DNA of 64,000 bases from Paenalicyclobacillus mengziensis. Its GTDB lineage: Bacteria; Bacillota; Bacilli; Alicyclobacillales; Alicyclobacillaceae. Location: contig NZ_CP071182.1 of the NCBI RefSeq assembly GCF_017298635.1, forward strand, positions 62,001 through 126,000, read 5' to 3'. The notes under the pieces were generated by a model. The model was given only the letters and a program-made list of their open reading frames with translations, did no database searches and was not told the origin of the DNA. A program made the position numbers and the translations under genes. This document shows positions 18,086 to 26,400 of this stretch, piece after piece. Each line of letters opens with the position of its first letter. Within the stretch, counting starts at the first letter, position 1.

Positions 18086-18625
18086 CTATAGCACGTGATA
18101 GCGCGCATCGATAATCTTCATCGTACGAAGATACAAAATCGTGGTCATATACGACAAAAGGACGGTAAACCATAGTAGGAAGATGCCTGTTCCCCGCGAT
18201 GGCCAGTCTAAAATGACGACACATATCGTAATATAGTAAAAGACCGTGGTCAGCTTGCCCCAGAAGTTCGCCTTCGGGACGGCGCGCTTCCCCTGTACAT
18301 AGACGATGACCGATCCGACAATCATCGCCGCATCCCTGAGCAACAGCAGTCCCGCCACGAGCCACGGTACCCGGCCCGACCACAACAGCGAGAACAGGAC
18401 GGCGAGCATCATCAGCTTGTCCGCCAGCGGATCGATAAGCTGACCCACCTGCGTCACCAACCCACGCCGACGCGCGATTTGCCCATCCGCTACGTCTGTA
18501 GCCCCTGCCACCAACAAAACAATAAGTGCTCCAACCTTGTGCGGACTCGACGTCACGAAAAATGCCCACAGGTACACGGGCACGAGCAAGAGCCGAATCA
18601 AGGTCAGCATATTTGGGAGATTCAC
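18086..18625 (-). CDS. pgsA: CDP-alcohol phosphatidyltransferase, PgsA-like
   Basis: 179 residues from a GTG (18623-18625) with GAGGGGG upstream. The CDP-alcohol phosphotransferase signature D-x2-DG-x2-AR-x8-9-G-x3-D-x3-D is present (DVADGQIAR...GQLIDPLADK, residues ~50-75), with about five membrane segments. The closest family is CDP-diacylglycerol-glycerol-3-phosphate 3-phosphatidyltransferase, which makes phosphatidylglycerophosphate, the precursor of phosphatidylglycerol. Other alcohol acceptors cannot be excluded from sequence alone. It lies 145 bp downstream of the DUF2304 gene on the same strand. Confidence 0.85.
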   Translation of the reverse strand: MNLPNMLTLIRLLLVPVYLWAFFVTSSPHKVGALIVLLVAGATDVADGQIARRRGLVTQVGQLIDPLADKLMMLAVLFSLLWSGRVPWLVAGLLLLRDAAMIVGSVIVYVQGKRAVPKANFWGKLTTVFYYITICVVILDWPSRGTGIFLLWFTVLLSYMTTILYLRTMKIIDARYHVL

Positions 18626-18770
18626 TGAACAAACCCCCTCTTGGTTCACAGCCAATTATATCGTTTGCCAGCATCGGGGTGCAACGGGCATCCGCCAGAC
18701 AGGCTCCTGCGGGAATTTGCGAGAAATCATGTGGATTGTCTGGGGCTTTTCGAGCCAAACCCGCTACGTG

Positions 18771-19172
18771 TTAGCGCAGGGCTTCTCGGCTTAGGGCTGA
18801 CTCACTGGCGTAGTCTGAGTGTTGCTTCTGGGGATTCGCGGTGTCAGGAGAGGCCGTGCTCTTCAGCATGGCTATCTCCTGGGCCAGGAGGACGTTCTCC
18901 TTCGACAGCCTTGTGACGGTGATGGTGAGTTGGAACAGATAGACCATCACAAAGAGGATGGCGGCAAGGAAGATGAGTGCCGGAGCGTAGTCGACACCGA
19001 GCAGATGCGCGACTCTATTCCACGCGGAGACCCGGATGGCGAGCAACAAGACGACAACGCTGAGGACAAGCCACAAGACGGCATAGCCAAAATGAAGCTC
19101 CCTGCGCCGCACAACATATACCGTGACGGACAAGAACACGAGGCTGAAGAGAACAGAGAGCAGTTGAATCAC
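18771..19172 (-). CDS. DUF2304 membrane protein
   Basis: 133 residues from a GTG at 19170-19172, preceded by GAGGAGGCGAG and overlapping the stop of the glycosyltransferase gene by four bases (GTGA), so translation is coupled. Three hydrophobic helices (~1-20, 30-50, 65-90: VIQLLSVLFSLVFLSVTVYV, VLWLVLSVVVLLLAI, APALIFLAAILFVMVYLF) are followed by a coiled-coil-like tail (RLSKENVLLAQEIAMLK), the usual DUF2304 layout. DUF2304 proteins pair with GT2 polyprenyl-phosphate glycosyltransferases and probably act in lipid-linked sugar handling at the membrane. Confidence 0.85.
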   Translation of the reverse strand: MIQLLSVLFSLVFLSVTVYVVRRRELHFGYAVLWLVLSVVVLLLAIRVSAWNRVAHLLGVDYAPALIFLAAILFVMVYLFQLTITVTRLSKENVLLAQEIAMLKSTASPDTANPQKQHSDYASESALSREALR

Positions 19173-19867
19173 GGGACTCGCCTCCTCGCCAGTCCAATAC
19201 ACAAGGACAAGCTGACTTTCATCATGTACCAAAGCGACTTCGTCCAATTAATCGAAGACCTGCCATACGAACGTTGTCGCATGACGACCGGAGATTCAAT
19301 GATGGACAAGCCCTCCCGGCGCAGATGAAGCAGGCTCTCCACCTCAGGAAAGTCTTGTGAGTAGTTGGCTGCACAGTGCTCAATGACCCTGCGGTTCGCG
19401 ACGCGAAACCCGGATGTAGGGTCGGTGAACCGCTGCCCAGTCAGGGCCTTCAGCAGCCCTGAGAGAATCCCGATGCCGATGCGCCGCATTGCCGTGGAAC
19501 GAAAACCTACATTCGACATAAATCGCGACCCAATCACCAGGTCAAAGCTATCGAGACGGGTCAACATGTCAGGGATAAACACAGGGTCGTGTTGGCCGTC
19601 CCCGTCTATCTGCACAGCAACGTCGTAGCCGTTTCGCATAGCGAACAGATATCCCGACTGAACAGCTCCGCCAATGCCCAAATTGAAGGGTAACCGCAGC
19701 AACAGGGCTCCGGCCTTCGCGGCGTTTTCTGCTGTGTTGTCGGTACTGCCGTCGTCGACAACAAGAACAGACGCTGTCGGAAGTGCCGTCTTGACATCCC
19801 GGACAACGCTCGCAATGGAGTTTTCTTCGTTCAACGCCGGGATCATCACTAAGATCTTCGGTCCCAA
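19169..19867 (-). CDS. GT2 glycosyltransferase, dolichyl-phosphate-mannose-synthase-like
   Basis: 232 residues, TTG start at 19865-19867 with GGGTGAG upstream. GT-A fold motifs: VMIPALNEENSIASVV, VVDDGSTDNT, IDGDGQHDP (metal-binding DXD) and TDPTSGFRVANR, all typical of DPM1/polyprenyl-phosphate sugar transferases that load one sugar on undecaprenyl phosphate. It is coupled to the DUF2304 gene. It is divergent from the exosortase locus and shares its 305-bp upstream region, so it may supply a lipid-linked sugar for that surface system; that is inference. Confidence 0.9.
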   Translation of the reverse strand: MGPKILVMIPALNEENSIASVVRDVKTALPTASVLVVDDGSTDNTAENAAKAGALLLRLPFNLGIGGAVQSGYLFAMRNGYDVAVQIDGDGQHDPVFIPDMLTRLDSFDLVIGSRFMSNVGFRSTAMRRIGIGILSGLLKALTGQRFTDPTSGFRVANRRVIEHCAANYSQDFPEVESLLHLRREGLSIIESPVVMRQRSYGRSSINWTKSLWYMMKVSLSLCIGLARRRVP

Positions 19868-19961
19868 ATGCGCTCACCCAACCCAACCGCCAGATTGCGG
19901 TGCAAGGCCTATCTCTAGATTTCAATCGCTTCATAGATGATACCAAGATTATACCAATTTT

Positions 19962-20083
19962 TTCGACAAAATGTGATAGACCCTACGCTTAAAGACCCAT
20001 AAGCGCGGTATTGCGACAGAATGTGCCCCTACTTGTAACAATTTTTCAGAGATTCGACAAACTTCTCTATGTTTTATTATAAC
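19962..20083 (+). promoter_or_regulatory. Upstream region of the exosortase/Pel locus with Spo0A-box-like sites
   Basis: The AT-rich divergent gap holds TTTTTCGACAAAA (heptamer TTCGACA at 19962-19968), a close relative TTGCGACAGAAT at 20011-20022, and TTCGACA at 20053-20059. The first two are each followed by ATGTG, forming a ~50-bp-spaced direct repeat. They match the Spo0A box TGNCGAA in reverse. A possible sigma-A promoter uses TCGACA (20054-20059) and TATAAC (20078-20083) with an 18-bp spacer. Spo0A control would fit a biofilm-type locus, but only the motif is seen. Confidence 0.4.
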
Positions 20084-20172
20084 GATATAGTAAAATTATC
20101 TATACAGTGATACAAATAGACAACTGCGGACAAGTGTCGGAATTCGGGTTAGATACATAGGGGGACGGGTGA

Positions 20173-20505
20173 ATGCAAAGGGATACCTCCATGCCACGCC
20201 GCAAAGCGCGCTGGGTGCGCAACGTTGCACTCCTGGCTGTTGTGTTCGGGATGTTTGCAGCTACGCCAGTGACGGCGTGGGCGAAACAAGACCACAGCAA
20301 CAATGGGAATCACAACGGTGAAGGCAACGGCGGTCATGACAACGGGAAGGGTAACAACGGAAACAACAGTGGCAACCACGGCAACACAACCACAGGCTCG
20401 AATCCAAGCGGGAGTGTTCCCGAGGTTCCGTATGCCGCAGTACTGCCAATCGTCATCATTGGCATGACGGTCTTCGTCTACAGGAGAAGGACGAAATCTG
20501 CTTGA
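20173..20505 (+). CDS. Small exosortase substrate (PEP-CTERM-like surface protein)
   Basis: 110 residues, ATG at 20173 behind GGGGGACGGGTGA. Three parts: a signal peptide (1-37, ending TAWA); a ~45-residue Asn/Gly/His-rich spacer; and a C-terminal tripartite sorting signal at 82-108 consisting of VPEVP, a single hydrophobic helix (AVLPIVIIGMTVFVY) and RRR. That is the layout of exosortase targets (PEP-CTERM), with VPEVP in place of the usual VPEP. Processing would leave a surface peptide of only about 45 residues, rich in Asn, Gly and His. Its TGA overlaps the exosortase TTG (TTGA), so substrate and enzyme are translationally coupled. No other protein in the window has this tail, suggesting a dedicated pair. 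Confidence 0.75.
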   Translation: MQRDTSMPRRKARWVRNVALLAVVFGMFAATPVTAWAKQDHSNNGNHNGEGNGGHDNGKGNNGNNSGNHGNTTTGSNPSGSVPEVPYAAVLPIVIIGMTVFVYRRRTKSA

Positions 20506-22112
20506 AGGCATCCCGTCAAATCGGTAAGGTCACGTACGCGAGGGCCATTGTCCTGTGGGGAATCGTTTCGCTTGTTCCAATGATTCCGTTTACGTTGCCG
20601 TTGTTTCAGCTTTCTTTGTCTGATTCGCCCCGGGCGTATTTGATATGGATCCCGTTCCTGGCCATTGCCTGGAGCGCGTGGAACCTGACAACAAAACCCC
20701 TGCCCACAGAAGGTGCCAATCGCCTTGAGGGGGCAGGGATTGGTGTCTTTTTGTCGCTTGTCGTCTTGGCCGGTCTCATCTTTGGCAAGTCGGCGTTACC
20801 AGACTGGTTCTTCCGCTACGACATCGGCCTCCTCTGTTGGCCAGTCTGGTCTTTGGCGATGTTTTGGCTTGTCTTTGGAAGGAAGGCGTCTCGGCGTGCT
20901 GTCCTGCCGCTCTTCTACATGCTCCTTGGTTGGCCGCCGATATACGAAGGCATCATTGCGCTGGTCAATCCAGTACTCGCGGCCATCGCACTGAAAGTGA
21001 TGGGCGACTTCGGCCGCATGGTGTCGTGGATGACGATTCCCAAAACAGAGGACGTTTTCGACGTCTTAACAGGTCAGGGGATTGTGCACATCTCGGTGAC
21101 GTCGGCGTGCAGCGGGTCGGACACGATTCTCGCAATCTTGGTCATCTTCCCGCTGATGCTCGTCCTCTTTCAACTGACACTGCTAAAAAAGGTCCTGCTG
21201 GTGATTGCGGGTTGTGTGCTTGCGTTTGTGTTCAATCTACTGCGGATTATCGCCATCATCTCGGCGCTGCATGCGTTTGGCTATCACTTTGCGATGGATA
21301 TCCTGCACCCGGTTTTGGGGACTGTGTTGTTCATCATTATCATCGGGTTGCTTTTGGCCTATGGCGGCAGGCACGTGACGACTGTGTCCCCAAGCTTTCG
21401 GGTGCAGCTAGAGCGCGGTCTCGCGCCGTCCGCTTTGTCTCTGGTGTTTGCTGTGGTGTTGGCGGCGGGGCTCGTGCCCATGTACTTTTGGCGGAGCGGA
21501 TCGGAACTGCGGCCAGTAACTTTGAACACCACTCAGTTGGTGGAACTGACACGCGGGCTTGGTCAAGGTGCGGCCACCGTAGAACATGCGGGCGCTCAGG
21601 CAGGCACAGTAAAGGCAACGTTCATCAGCCTAAAGACGGGACATGCGACAGAAGAAGGCGTCGAGCTGTCACTCTCGGATTCACTGGCGCAGGCACCGTT
21701 TTATCAAACAGCACCTGAAGAACTGATGTCGCCGACCGGCAAGAAGGTGAAGGTCCAGCACGCAAAGCTGTTGGCTCGTTCGCTCTCGCACGGCATCGAG
21801 GAAAAGACCTACCTGATTGACTACGCGGACAGTCACGCACCTGAGCGCAGCATTCAGTACCTCGACACGGTCTGTACGTTCATTGGGGTCTACAACTTCG
21901 AGCGGGTCTACCTCACATCACAGTGGACCATAGCAGTGTCTGGGGCGACCGGGGGGACCGGGGCCTCTCGTGCAACCGGGGCGACGGGTGTGTCTGCGGC
22001 TGCCGACGCGTCCATCTCGTCGCAGACCTTGCTGCAGAGCCAAAGCGCCGCCCGCGCCTTTGTGCGCAGGTTCATCGCGAACGCCAAGACGCAAGGTCTC
22101 GCCAGCAGTTAA
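20502..22112 (+). CDS. Exosortase (transmembrane sorting protease) with large C-terminal domain
   Basis: 536 residues, TTG start overlapping the substrate stop codon. Residues ~15-325 are polytopic membrane sequence (about eight to ten helices) with the exosortase/archaeosortase active-site set: Cys203 in ACSGSDT, Arg248 in NLLRI and His269 in LHPVLGT. These form the Cys-Arg-His triad that cleaves the PEP-type motif and transfers the protein to an unknown surface acceptor. Residues ~330-500 form an extracytoplasmic domain like the EpsI/exosortase C-terminal domain (QYLDTVCTFIGVYNF), followed by an Ala/Gly/Ser/Thr tail. Exosortases are typical of Gram-negative exopolysaccharide producers; family assignment among Xrt types needs a profile search. 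Downstream by 67 bp is pelF. Confidence 0.85.
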   Translation: MKASRQIGKVTYARAIVLWGIVSLVPMIPFTLPLFQLSLSDSPRAYLIWIPFLAIAWSAWNLTTKPLPTEGANRLEGAGIGVFLSLVVLAGLIFGKSALPDWFFRYDIGLLCWPVWSLAMFWLVFGRKASRRAVLPLFYMLLGWPPIYEGIIALVNPVLAAIALKVMGDFGRMVSWMTIPKTEDVFDVLTGQGIVHISVTSACSGSDTILAILVIFPLMLVLFQLTLLKKVLLVIAGCVLAFVFNLLRIIAIISALHAFGYHFAMDILHPVLGTVLFIIIIGLLLAYGGRHVTTVSPSFRVQLERGLAPSALSLVFAVVLAAGLVPMYFWRSGSELRPVTLNTTQLVELTRGLGQGAATVEHAGAQAGTVKATFISLKTGHATEEGVELSLSDSLAQAPFYQTAPEELMSPTGKKVKVQHAKLLARSLSHGIEEKTYLIDYADSHAPERSIQYLDTVCTFIGVYNFERVYLTSQWTIAVSGATGGTGASRATGATGVSAAADASISSQTLLQSQSAARAFVRRFIANAKTQGLASS

Positions 22113-22179
22113 CGGTCGACCGCTCTCAATGCATATCGTTGCACTCACATCTATCAACACTTGGGATTGGTGAATCTCC

Positions 22180-24039
22180 ATGTCACGAATGTCCGTGTTA
22201 CTGACGACAGAAGGCACATATCCCTTTCACCAAGGCGGCGTCAGTACGTGGTGTCACATGCTCATCAACCAATTACCAGCGATTGACTTTACCGTTTTCA
22301 GCGTGATGACGGATCCGTTTGTGTCGCAAAAATTCGAGTTAAGCCCGCAGACGAAGCTCATCCGGATGCCGCTCTGGGGAACGGAAGAGCCCAGTGAACA
22401 CTTAAATGTCAAGTTTAGTTCGACGTACCTGGCCAAGCAGAGAACCACCGATGAGGTCATTCGTCAGCGGTTTCTTCCATTATTTGAAGCGCTCGTTTTA
22501 GAAGTCATCGCACTCGAGAAAAACCCGTACCAGTTCGCATCCACCATCACCGAGTTGTACGACTTTTTCACTGAGTTCGACTACAAGGTCTGTTTCAAGT
22601 CTCCGCTCACGTGGGAGCGGTACAATGCGCTCATCTTGGCCGCGGTCGAGAGCGGTGACTATCACCTAACCGATCCCGATGTCTACTGCATGGTCCAGAG
22701 TCTCGGCTGGTTGTACCGGTTTTTCAACGTCATCAACACACGGGTGCCGAAGACGACCATTGTCCATTCTTCGGCGGCAGCGTTTTGCGGCCTCCCCTGC
22801 GTGGTCTCCAAAGTGAAATACGGCACGCCCTTTCTCCTCACGGAGCACGGGGTCTACCTGCGCGAGCAGTACATCTCCTTGTCGAAGTACGGCTACCCGT
22901 CTTTTTTGAACACGTTTCTCATCCGACTGGTCCAGTCTGTCGTCAACGTGAACTATGCCTTCGCCGACCAAATCTCGCCCGTCTGCGAGTACAACACGCG
23001 CTGGGAGAAGCGGCTGACAGGTGCGCATCACCGCATCAAGGTCATCTATAACGGGGTCGATCACGTTCCATTCCAACACCTCCGCCCCCACACCCTCGAG
23101 CGGCCAACCGTCGTCACCGTCGCCCGCGTAGACCCCATCAAAGACATGGTGACTCTGCTACATGCGGCACAGCTCACGAAGCGAGAGATTCCGGACGTGC
23201 AGTTTCTCATCTATGGGTCTGTCGCCGTACCCGACTACTACGACAAGTGCCTGGCACTGGTCACAGAACTGGGCCTTGAGGACACGGTGTTCTTTAAAGG
23301 TCACACGACGGATGTCGCAAAGGCCCTGGAAATGAGCGATGTTGTCGTTCAGACGAGTATTTCTGAGGCATTCCCGTATTCGATTGTCGAAGCGATGTTT
23401 GCCGGCAAGGCGATTGTTTCGACAGATGTCGGCGGGATTCCGGAAGCCATCGGGGACACCGGGATTCTTCTCCCGACGGGAGACCCGGAGGCGGTCAGCG
23501 AAGCCCTGGTGAAACTCCTCGCCAACGAAGAAGAGCGCCAAGAGCTTGGCAATCAGGCGCGGGAAAGGGCGCTCCGGCTGTTTACGCTGCACAACTTCCT
23601 CGACAACCACATGAAGACCTACCTGACGCTGGCCCTGTCGCAAGACCCGGTGCGGGAGCCGAGTCATGGTCTCGTCGCAATGCGGGACCATCCGCAGAAT
23701 GAACCGGCCCGATTGGACCATCAGGACCCGGTGCAGGAGGAGCAAACCCTTGTGGGCCATGGGGCCCCGGTGCAGAAGCGCACCCGGGCGCTCACGGCCG
23801 CATCCGGCACAGCATTCAATCTGCACTGGTTACACGCGGAGCACGCCTACGCGCTCTCAGACTGTGGGTTTGTCGATGATGCGATTGTGGAGATGCAAAA
23901 GGCGATTGAAGCCTATCCCAGTGGCGATTCAGCGAAGGTGTTTCTGCTTGATTTGGCGCAGTGGTACCTTACCGCCGGAAAAAGGCAGCACGCGGACGAC
24001 TGCATCGTCAAGTTTGAGCTGCTCTCACGCATCAGCTAG
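22180..24039 (+). CDS. pelF: PelF-like GT4 glycosyltransferase with TPR tail
   Basis: 619 residues. The N-terminus (SVLLTTEGTYPFHQGGVSTW) is the hallmark of PelF, the cytoplasmic UDP-sugar glycosyltransferase that polymerises Pel. The N-terminal DUF3492-type domain spans ~1-280; the GT-B C-terminal domain spans ~285-480 with VARVDPIKD, HTTDVAKALEMSDVVVQ and EAFPYSIVEAMFAG plus GGIPEAIGDTG (E-x7-E nucleotide-sugar motif). A linker (~490-540) and a ~75-residue TPR-like helical tail are extra compared with PelF of about 500 residues. It is followed by a coupled unknown gene and pelG. Pel is a partially deacetylated N-acetylgalactosamine/galactosamine polymer; the product here is inferred to be of that type. 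Confidence 0.85.
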   Translation: MSRMSVLLTTEGTYPFHQGGVSTWCHMLINQLPAIDFTVFSVMTDPFVSQKFELSPQTKLIRMPLWGTEEPSEHLNVKFSSTYLAKQRTTDEVIRQRFLPLFEALVLEVIALEKNPYQFASTITELYDFFTEFDYKVCFKSPLTWERYNALILAAVESGDYHLTDPDVYCMVQSLGWLYRFFNVINTRVPKTTIVHSSAAAFCGLPCVVSKVKYGTPFLLTEHGVYLREQYISLSKYGYPSFLNTFLIRLVQSVVNVNYAFADQISPVCEYNTRWEKRLTGAHHRIKVIYNGVDHVPFQHLRPHTLERPTVVTVARVDPIKDMVTLLHAAQLTKREIPDVQFLIYGSVAVPDYYDKCLALVTELGLEDTVFFKGHTTDVAKALEMSDVVVQTSISEAFPYSIVEAMFAGKAIVSTDVGGIPEAIGDTGILLPTGDPEAVSEALVKLLANEEERQELGNQARERALRLFTLHNFLDNHMKTYLTLALSQDPVREPSHGLVAMRDHPQNEPARLDHQDPVQEEQTLVGHGAPVQKRTRALTAASGTAFNLHWLHAEHAYALSDCGFVDDAIVEMQKAIEAYPSGDSAKVFLLDLAQWYLTAGKRQHADDCIVKFELLSRIS

Positions 24040-24065
24040 GGAGACAACGTTGAATCACGCAACAA

Positions 24066-24124
24066 CGTGAACCAAGTGACCAACGTGACCAACGCGAACC
24101 AAGTGACCAACGTGACCAACGCGA
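24066..24124. repeat. 29-bp direct duplication in the pelF downstream gap
   Basis: Two near-identical copies of a block containing GAACCAAGTGACCAACGTG then ACCAACGC, itself built of 9-bp ACCAACGTG-like units, end directly before the AAAGGAGGT of the next gene. Confidence 0.8.
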
Positions 24125-24139
24125 AAGGAGGTCGTCACG

Positions 24140-24721
24140 GTGCCGTTCTGGAGCGACATTGAGCCTTATATAGACTACTGGCTGCAGGTCAACGTCAACC
24201 GGCATGAGGAGTCAGAACCGTACCGGCTTGACTCTCGGCGGAGCCGACGGCACCGCAGTGATGACCCAGCGGTTTCGCAATCTCTTGCGCATTCTACGAC
24301 GAAATCGGTTGAGAAGTCTGTTCCGAATTCACACCTGTTACAAATTGAAGAGAGCGCTGCGACGAGCGAAGAGATGCAGTCCGCGTCGACGGCGTCCATT
24401 GAGTCGGGTGCGCCCATGCAGTCGAGTGCGCCCATGCAGTCGGCGACAACCGAGGACGGGTCGCACCCGCACACAGCACCCGCGCGGCCCTACCGCACGC
24501 CGAAAATCACGACGTCGGCAGATAACCACGAAGAAATCGAGGAACTCAAAATTCGCTATATTGTCGGTCGGAAGGCCGGAAAGGACATCACGAGGCCAAA
24601 CGGCAAGTTGATTGTCAGCAAAGGTGAAGTCATCACCAGGCGGATGATTGCGGAAGCGGAGGAAGCCGGGAAACTCGTGGAACTGATTCTAAATATGGTG
24701 CTTGAGGACTTTGATTTATGA
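24140..24721 (+). CDS. Uncharacterised protein coupled to pelG
   Basis: 193 residues from a GTG at 24140 with a perfect AAAGGAGGT seven bases upstream. The first ~25 residues (FWSDIEPYIDYWLQVNV) form an amphipathic segment. Residues ~28-125 are Ser/Arg/Ala-rich and probably disordered, with DNA repeats encoding APMQS. The conserved-looking part is ~130-193: IRYIVGRKAGKDI...GKLIVSKGEVITRRMI..AEEAGKLVELILNMV, a small beta-rich module that superficially resembles the segment G-x-D-I..G-x-V-I...G-x-x-I-T of RNA polymerase beta-prime. Its stop overlaps the pelG start (ATGA). I do not recognise the family. Its position suggests a cytoplasmic accessory factor of the Pel synthase/transporter. Confidence 0.75.
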   Translation: MPFWSDIEPYIDYWLQVNVNRHEESEPYRLDSRRSRRHRSDDPAVSQSLAHSTTKSVEKSVPNSHLLQIEESAATSEEMQSASTASIESGAPMQSSAPMQSATTEDGSHPHTAPARPYRTPKITTSADNHEEIEELKIRYIVGRKAGKDITRPNGKLIVSKGEVITRRMIAEAEEAGKLVELILNMVLEDFDL

Positions 24722-26307
24722 ACACATCCAAGTCGAACAAGCCGACCCTGAACGACTTGCTGGATACGGTGCTGAGGCGCCACACGCAGCCGGAAAACGT
24801 GGACGAAATGACGGCCCTGCTCGAGTCGATGGGCTGGAGCGACGCCAGAGCCAGGCTGCTCTACGGGTTTTCCGATGTGTTCGAGCTTGCCGCTGCGTTG
24901 TGGACACTCTACGACGACGACGTGCAATACCGCTCGCATGAGGAGTTGCCGACGTCATCCCTGCCGGGCACGCTGATGTCGTACGTACGACAGTTCGTGC
25001 GCGGGATGATTTTTGCGTTCCCGATGCTGCTCTCGATTGTCTCGATGCTGACGCTGCACTTTTCGCTGTGGTCGTACGAGTACGTGAGTGAGAAATACGC
25101 CACGGCCATTGCCATCGGCACCATCCTCAGCTTTGTTTCCGTCGGCGGCTTCATGCAGTCCATCGCCAGGCGGGCTTTCTTCTATATCTTTCAGGGTTAC
25201 TACTATATGGCCCGCCGTGCAACCTTTCGCTTCATTCGCGTCGGTGTGACGTTTTCACTCAGCTTCTCGGTATTGCTCTACATCCTGGATGTCCTGTTCC
25301 CTGTCCTGCCTTACGGCATGCTCACGGTGTCCATCGCGTTTTACCTTGTCCTAAATGCCATTTGGCTGTCCGTCACAACCATGTACATCTTGAAGTCCGA
25401 GTTCATCTTTACGGGTCTTCTGGCTTTTGGCATCGGCCTTGTCTATGTGCTCTTCGTCCTGTTTCACCTGAACATCCTGGCCGCTCAGCTGATGGCGATG
25501 GTTGTGGTGGCTGGGCTCAGCATCCTTATTGTCATGTACCTGTTTCGCCGGGCAGAGCGGCGCGAAGACAAGGGCATCCGGGCGAAGCTACCGCGTACAG
25601 GTGTCACCGTCTTTTCGGTCTCACCCTATTTCATCTACGGGACACTCTACTTTCTGTTGCTGTTCACGGACCGCGTGATGGCCTGGACGACATACAACCC
25701 GTTTACCACCTATGTCATCTGGTTTCGCGGTGACTACGAGATTGGCCTTGACTTCGCGCTTGTCATGCTGCTCGTGCCGATGGGCGTCAGTGAGGTCCTG
25801 GTTTCCCGTATGATGAATGCCGTCGGTTTCAGTCAACGCCGGTTTCGCGCGGTGGAATCGCCGGTGATGAGCCGGTCTTACTTGAGGAGCTTCTGGTACG
25901 GCTACGCCATCATGGGGATCGTCTCTGTCCTCTGCGCCATTGCCGACTACTTTGCCGTGCAGTGGCTTGTCGACGCGCACCACAATACCATTGGCAAGCA
26001 AATCATCATGACACCCGTGACCAATTATGTGTTTGTCCTTGGACTCATCTCTTACACCATTCTCGGTGCGGCACTGCTGAACGCCGTCATCATGTTTTCG
26101 TTGTCGCGGCCCGACGCGGTCATCCGACCGCTCGCATTCGGCGTCATCGCCAACTTCGTCGCTGGGTTTTTGGCGAGTCGCTGGTTTGCCTATTACGCGG
26201 CCGTCTGGGGCCTGCTCGTCGGCGTGACCATCTTCTTGATTTTGACCACCATCTCTGTGCGCAAGGTCCTGCTGCAGATGGACTACCACCTGTATCTGTT
26301 GTCGTGA
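24718..26307 (+). CDS. pelG: PelG-like polysaccharide exporter/flippase
   Basis: 529 residues, ATG overlapping the preceding stop by four bases. After a ~90-residue soluble N-terminus there are about twelve transmembrane helices (from ~92 to ~520), with PelG-like features such as LLLFTDRVMAW and YVIWFRGDYEIG in the centre. PelG belongs to the MOP superfamily and with PelF forms the minimal Pel synthesis/export core in the inner membrane. It is about 70 residues longer than Pseudomonas PelG because of the N-terminal extension. The neighbours (pelF, polytopic protein, GAF/HD-GYP protein, GH114 hydrolase) support the call. Confidence 0.82.
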   Translation: MNTSKSNKPTLNDLLDTVLRRHTQPENVDEMTALLESMGWSDARARLLYGFSDVFELAAALWTLYDDDVQYRSHEELPTSSLPGTLMSYVRQFVRGMIFAFPMLLSIVSMLTLHFSLWSYEYVSEKYATAIAIGTILSFVSVGGFMQSIARRAFFYIFQGYYYMARRATFRFIRVGVTFSLSFSVLLYILDVLFPVLPYGMLTVSIAFYLVLNAIWLSVTTMYILKSEFIFTGLLAFGIGLVYVLFVLFHLNILAAQLMAMVVVAGLSILIVMYLFRRAERREDKGIRAKLPRTGVTVFSVSPYFIYGTLYFLLLFTDRVMAWTTYNPFTTYVIWFRGDYEIGLDFALVMLLVPMGVSEVLVSRMMNAVGFSQRRFRAVESPVMSRSYLRSFWYGYAIMGIVSVLCAIADYFAVQWLVDAHHNTIGKQIIMTPVTNYVFVLGLISYTILGAALLNAVIMFSLSRPDAVIRPLAFGVIANFVAGFLASRWFAYYAAVWGLLVGVTIFLILTTISVRKVLLQMDYHLYLLS

Positions 26308-26400
26308 CCGGCTGTCGTGACGTGTCGTTGTAGCCCGTTCGAGCATCGCGGATGGGCATCAGATTGTTGGAATCTGTTGTCGTAGGGGGACATATCCCGC

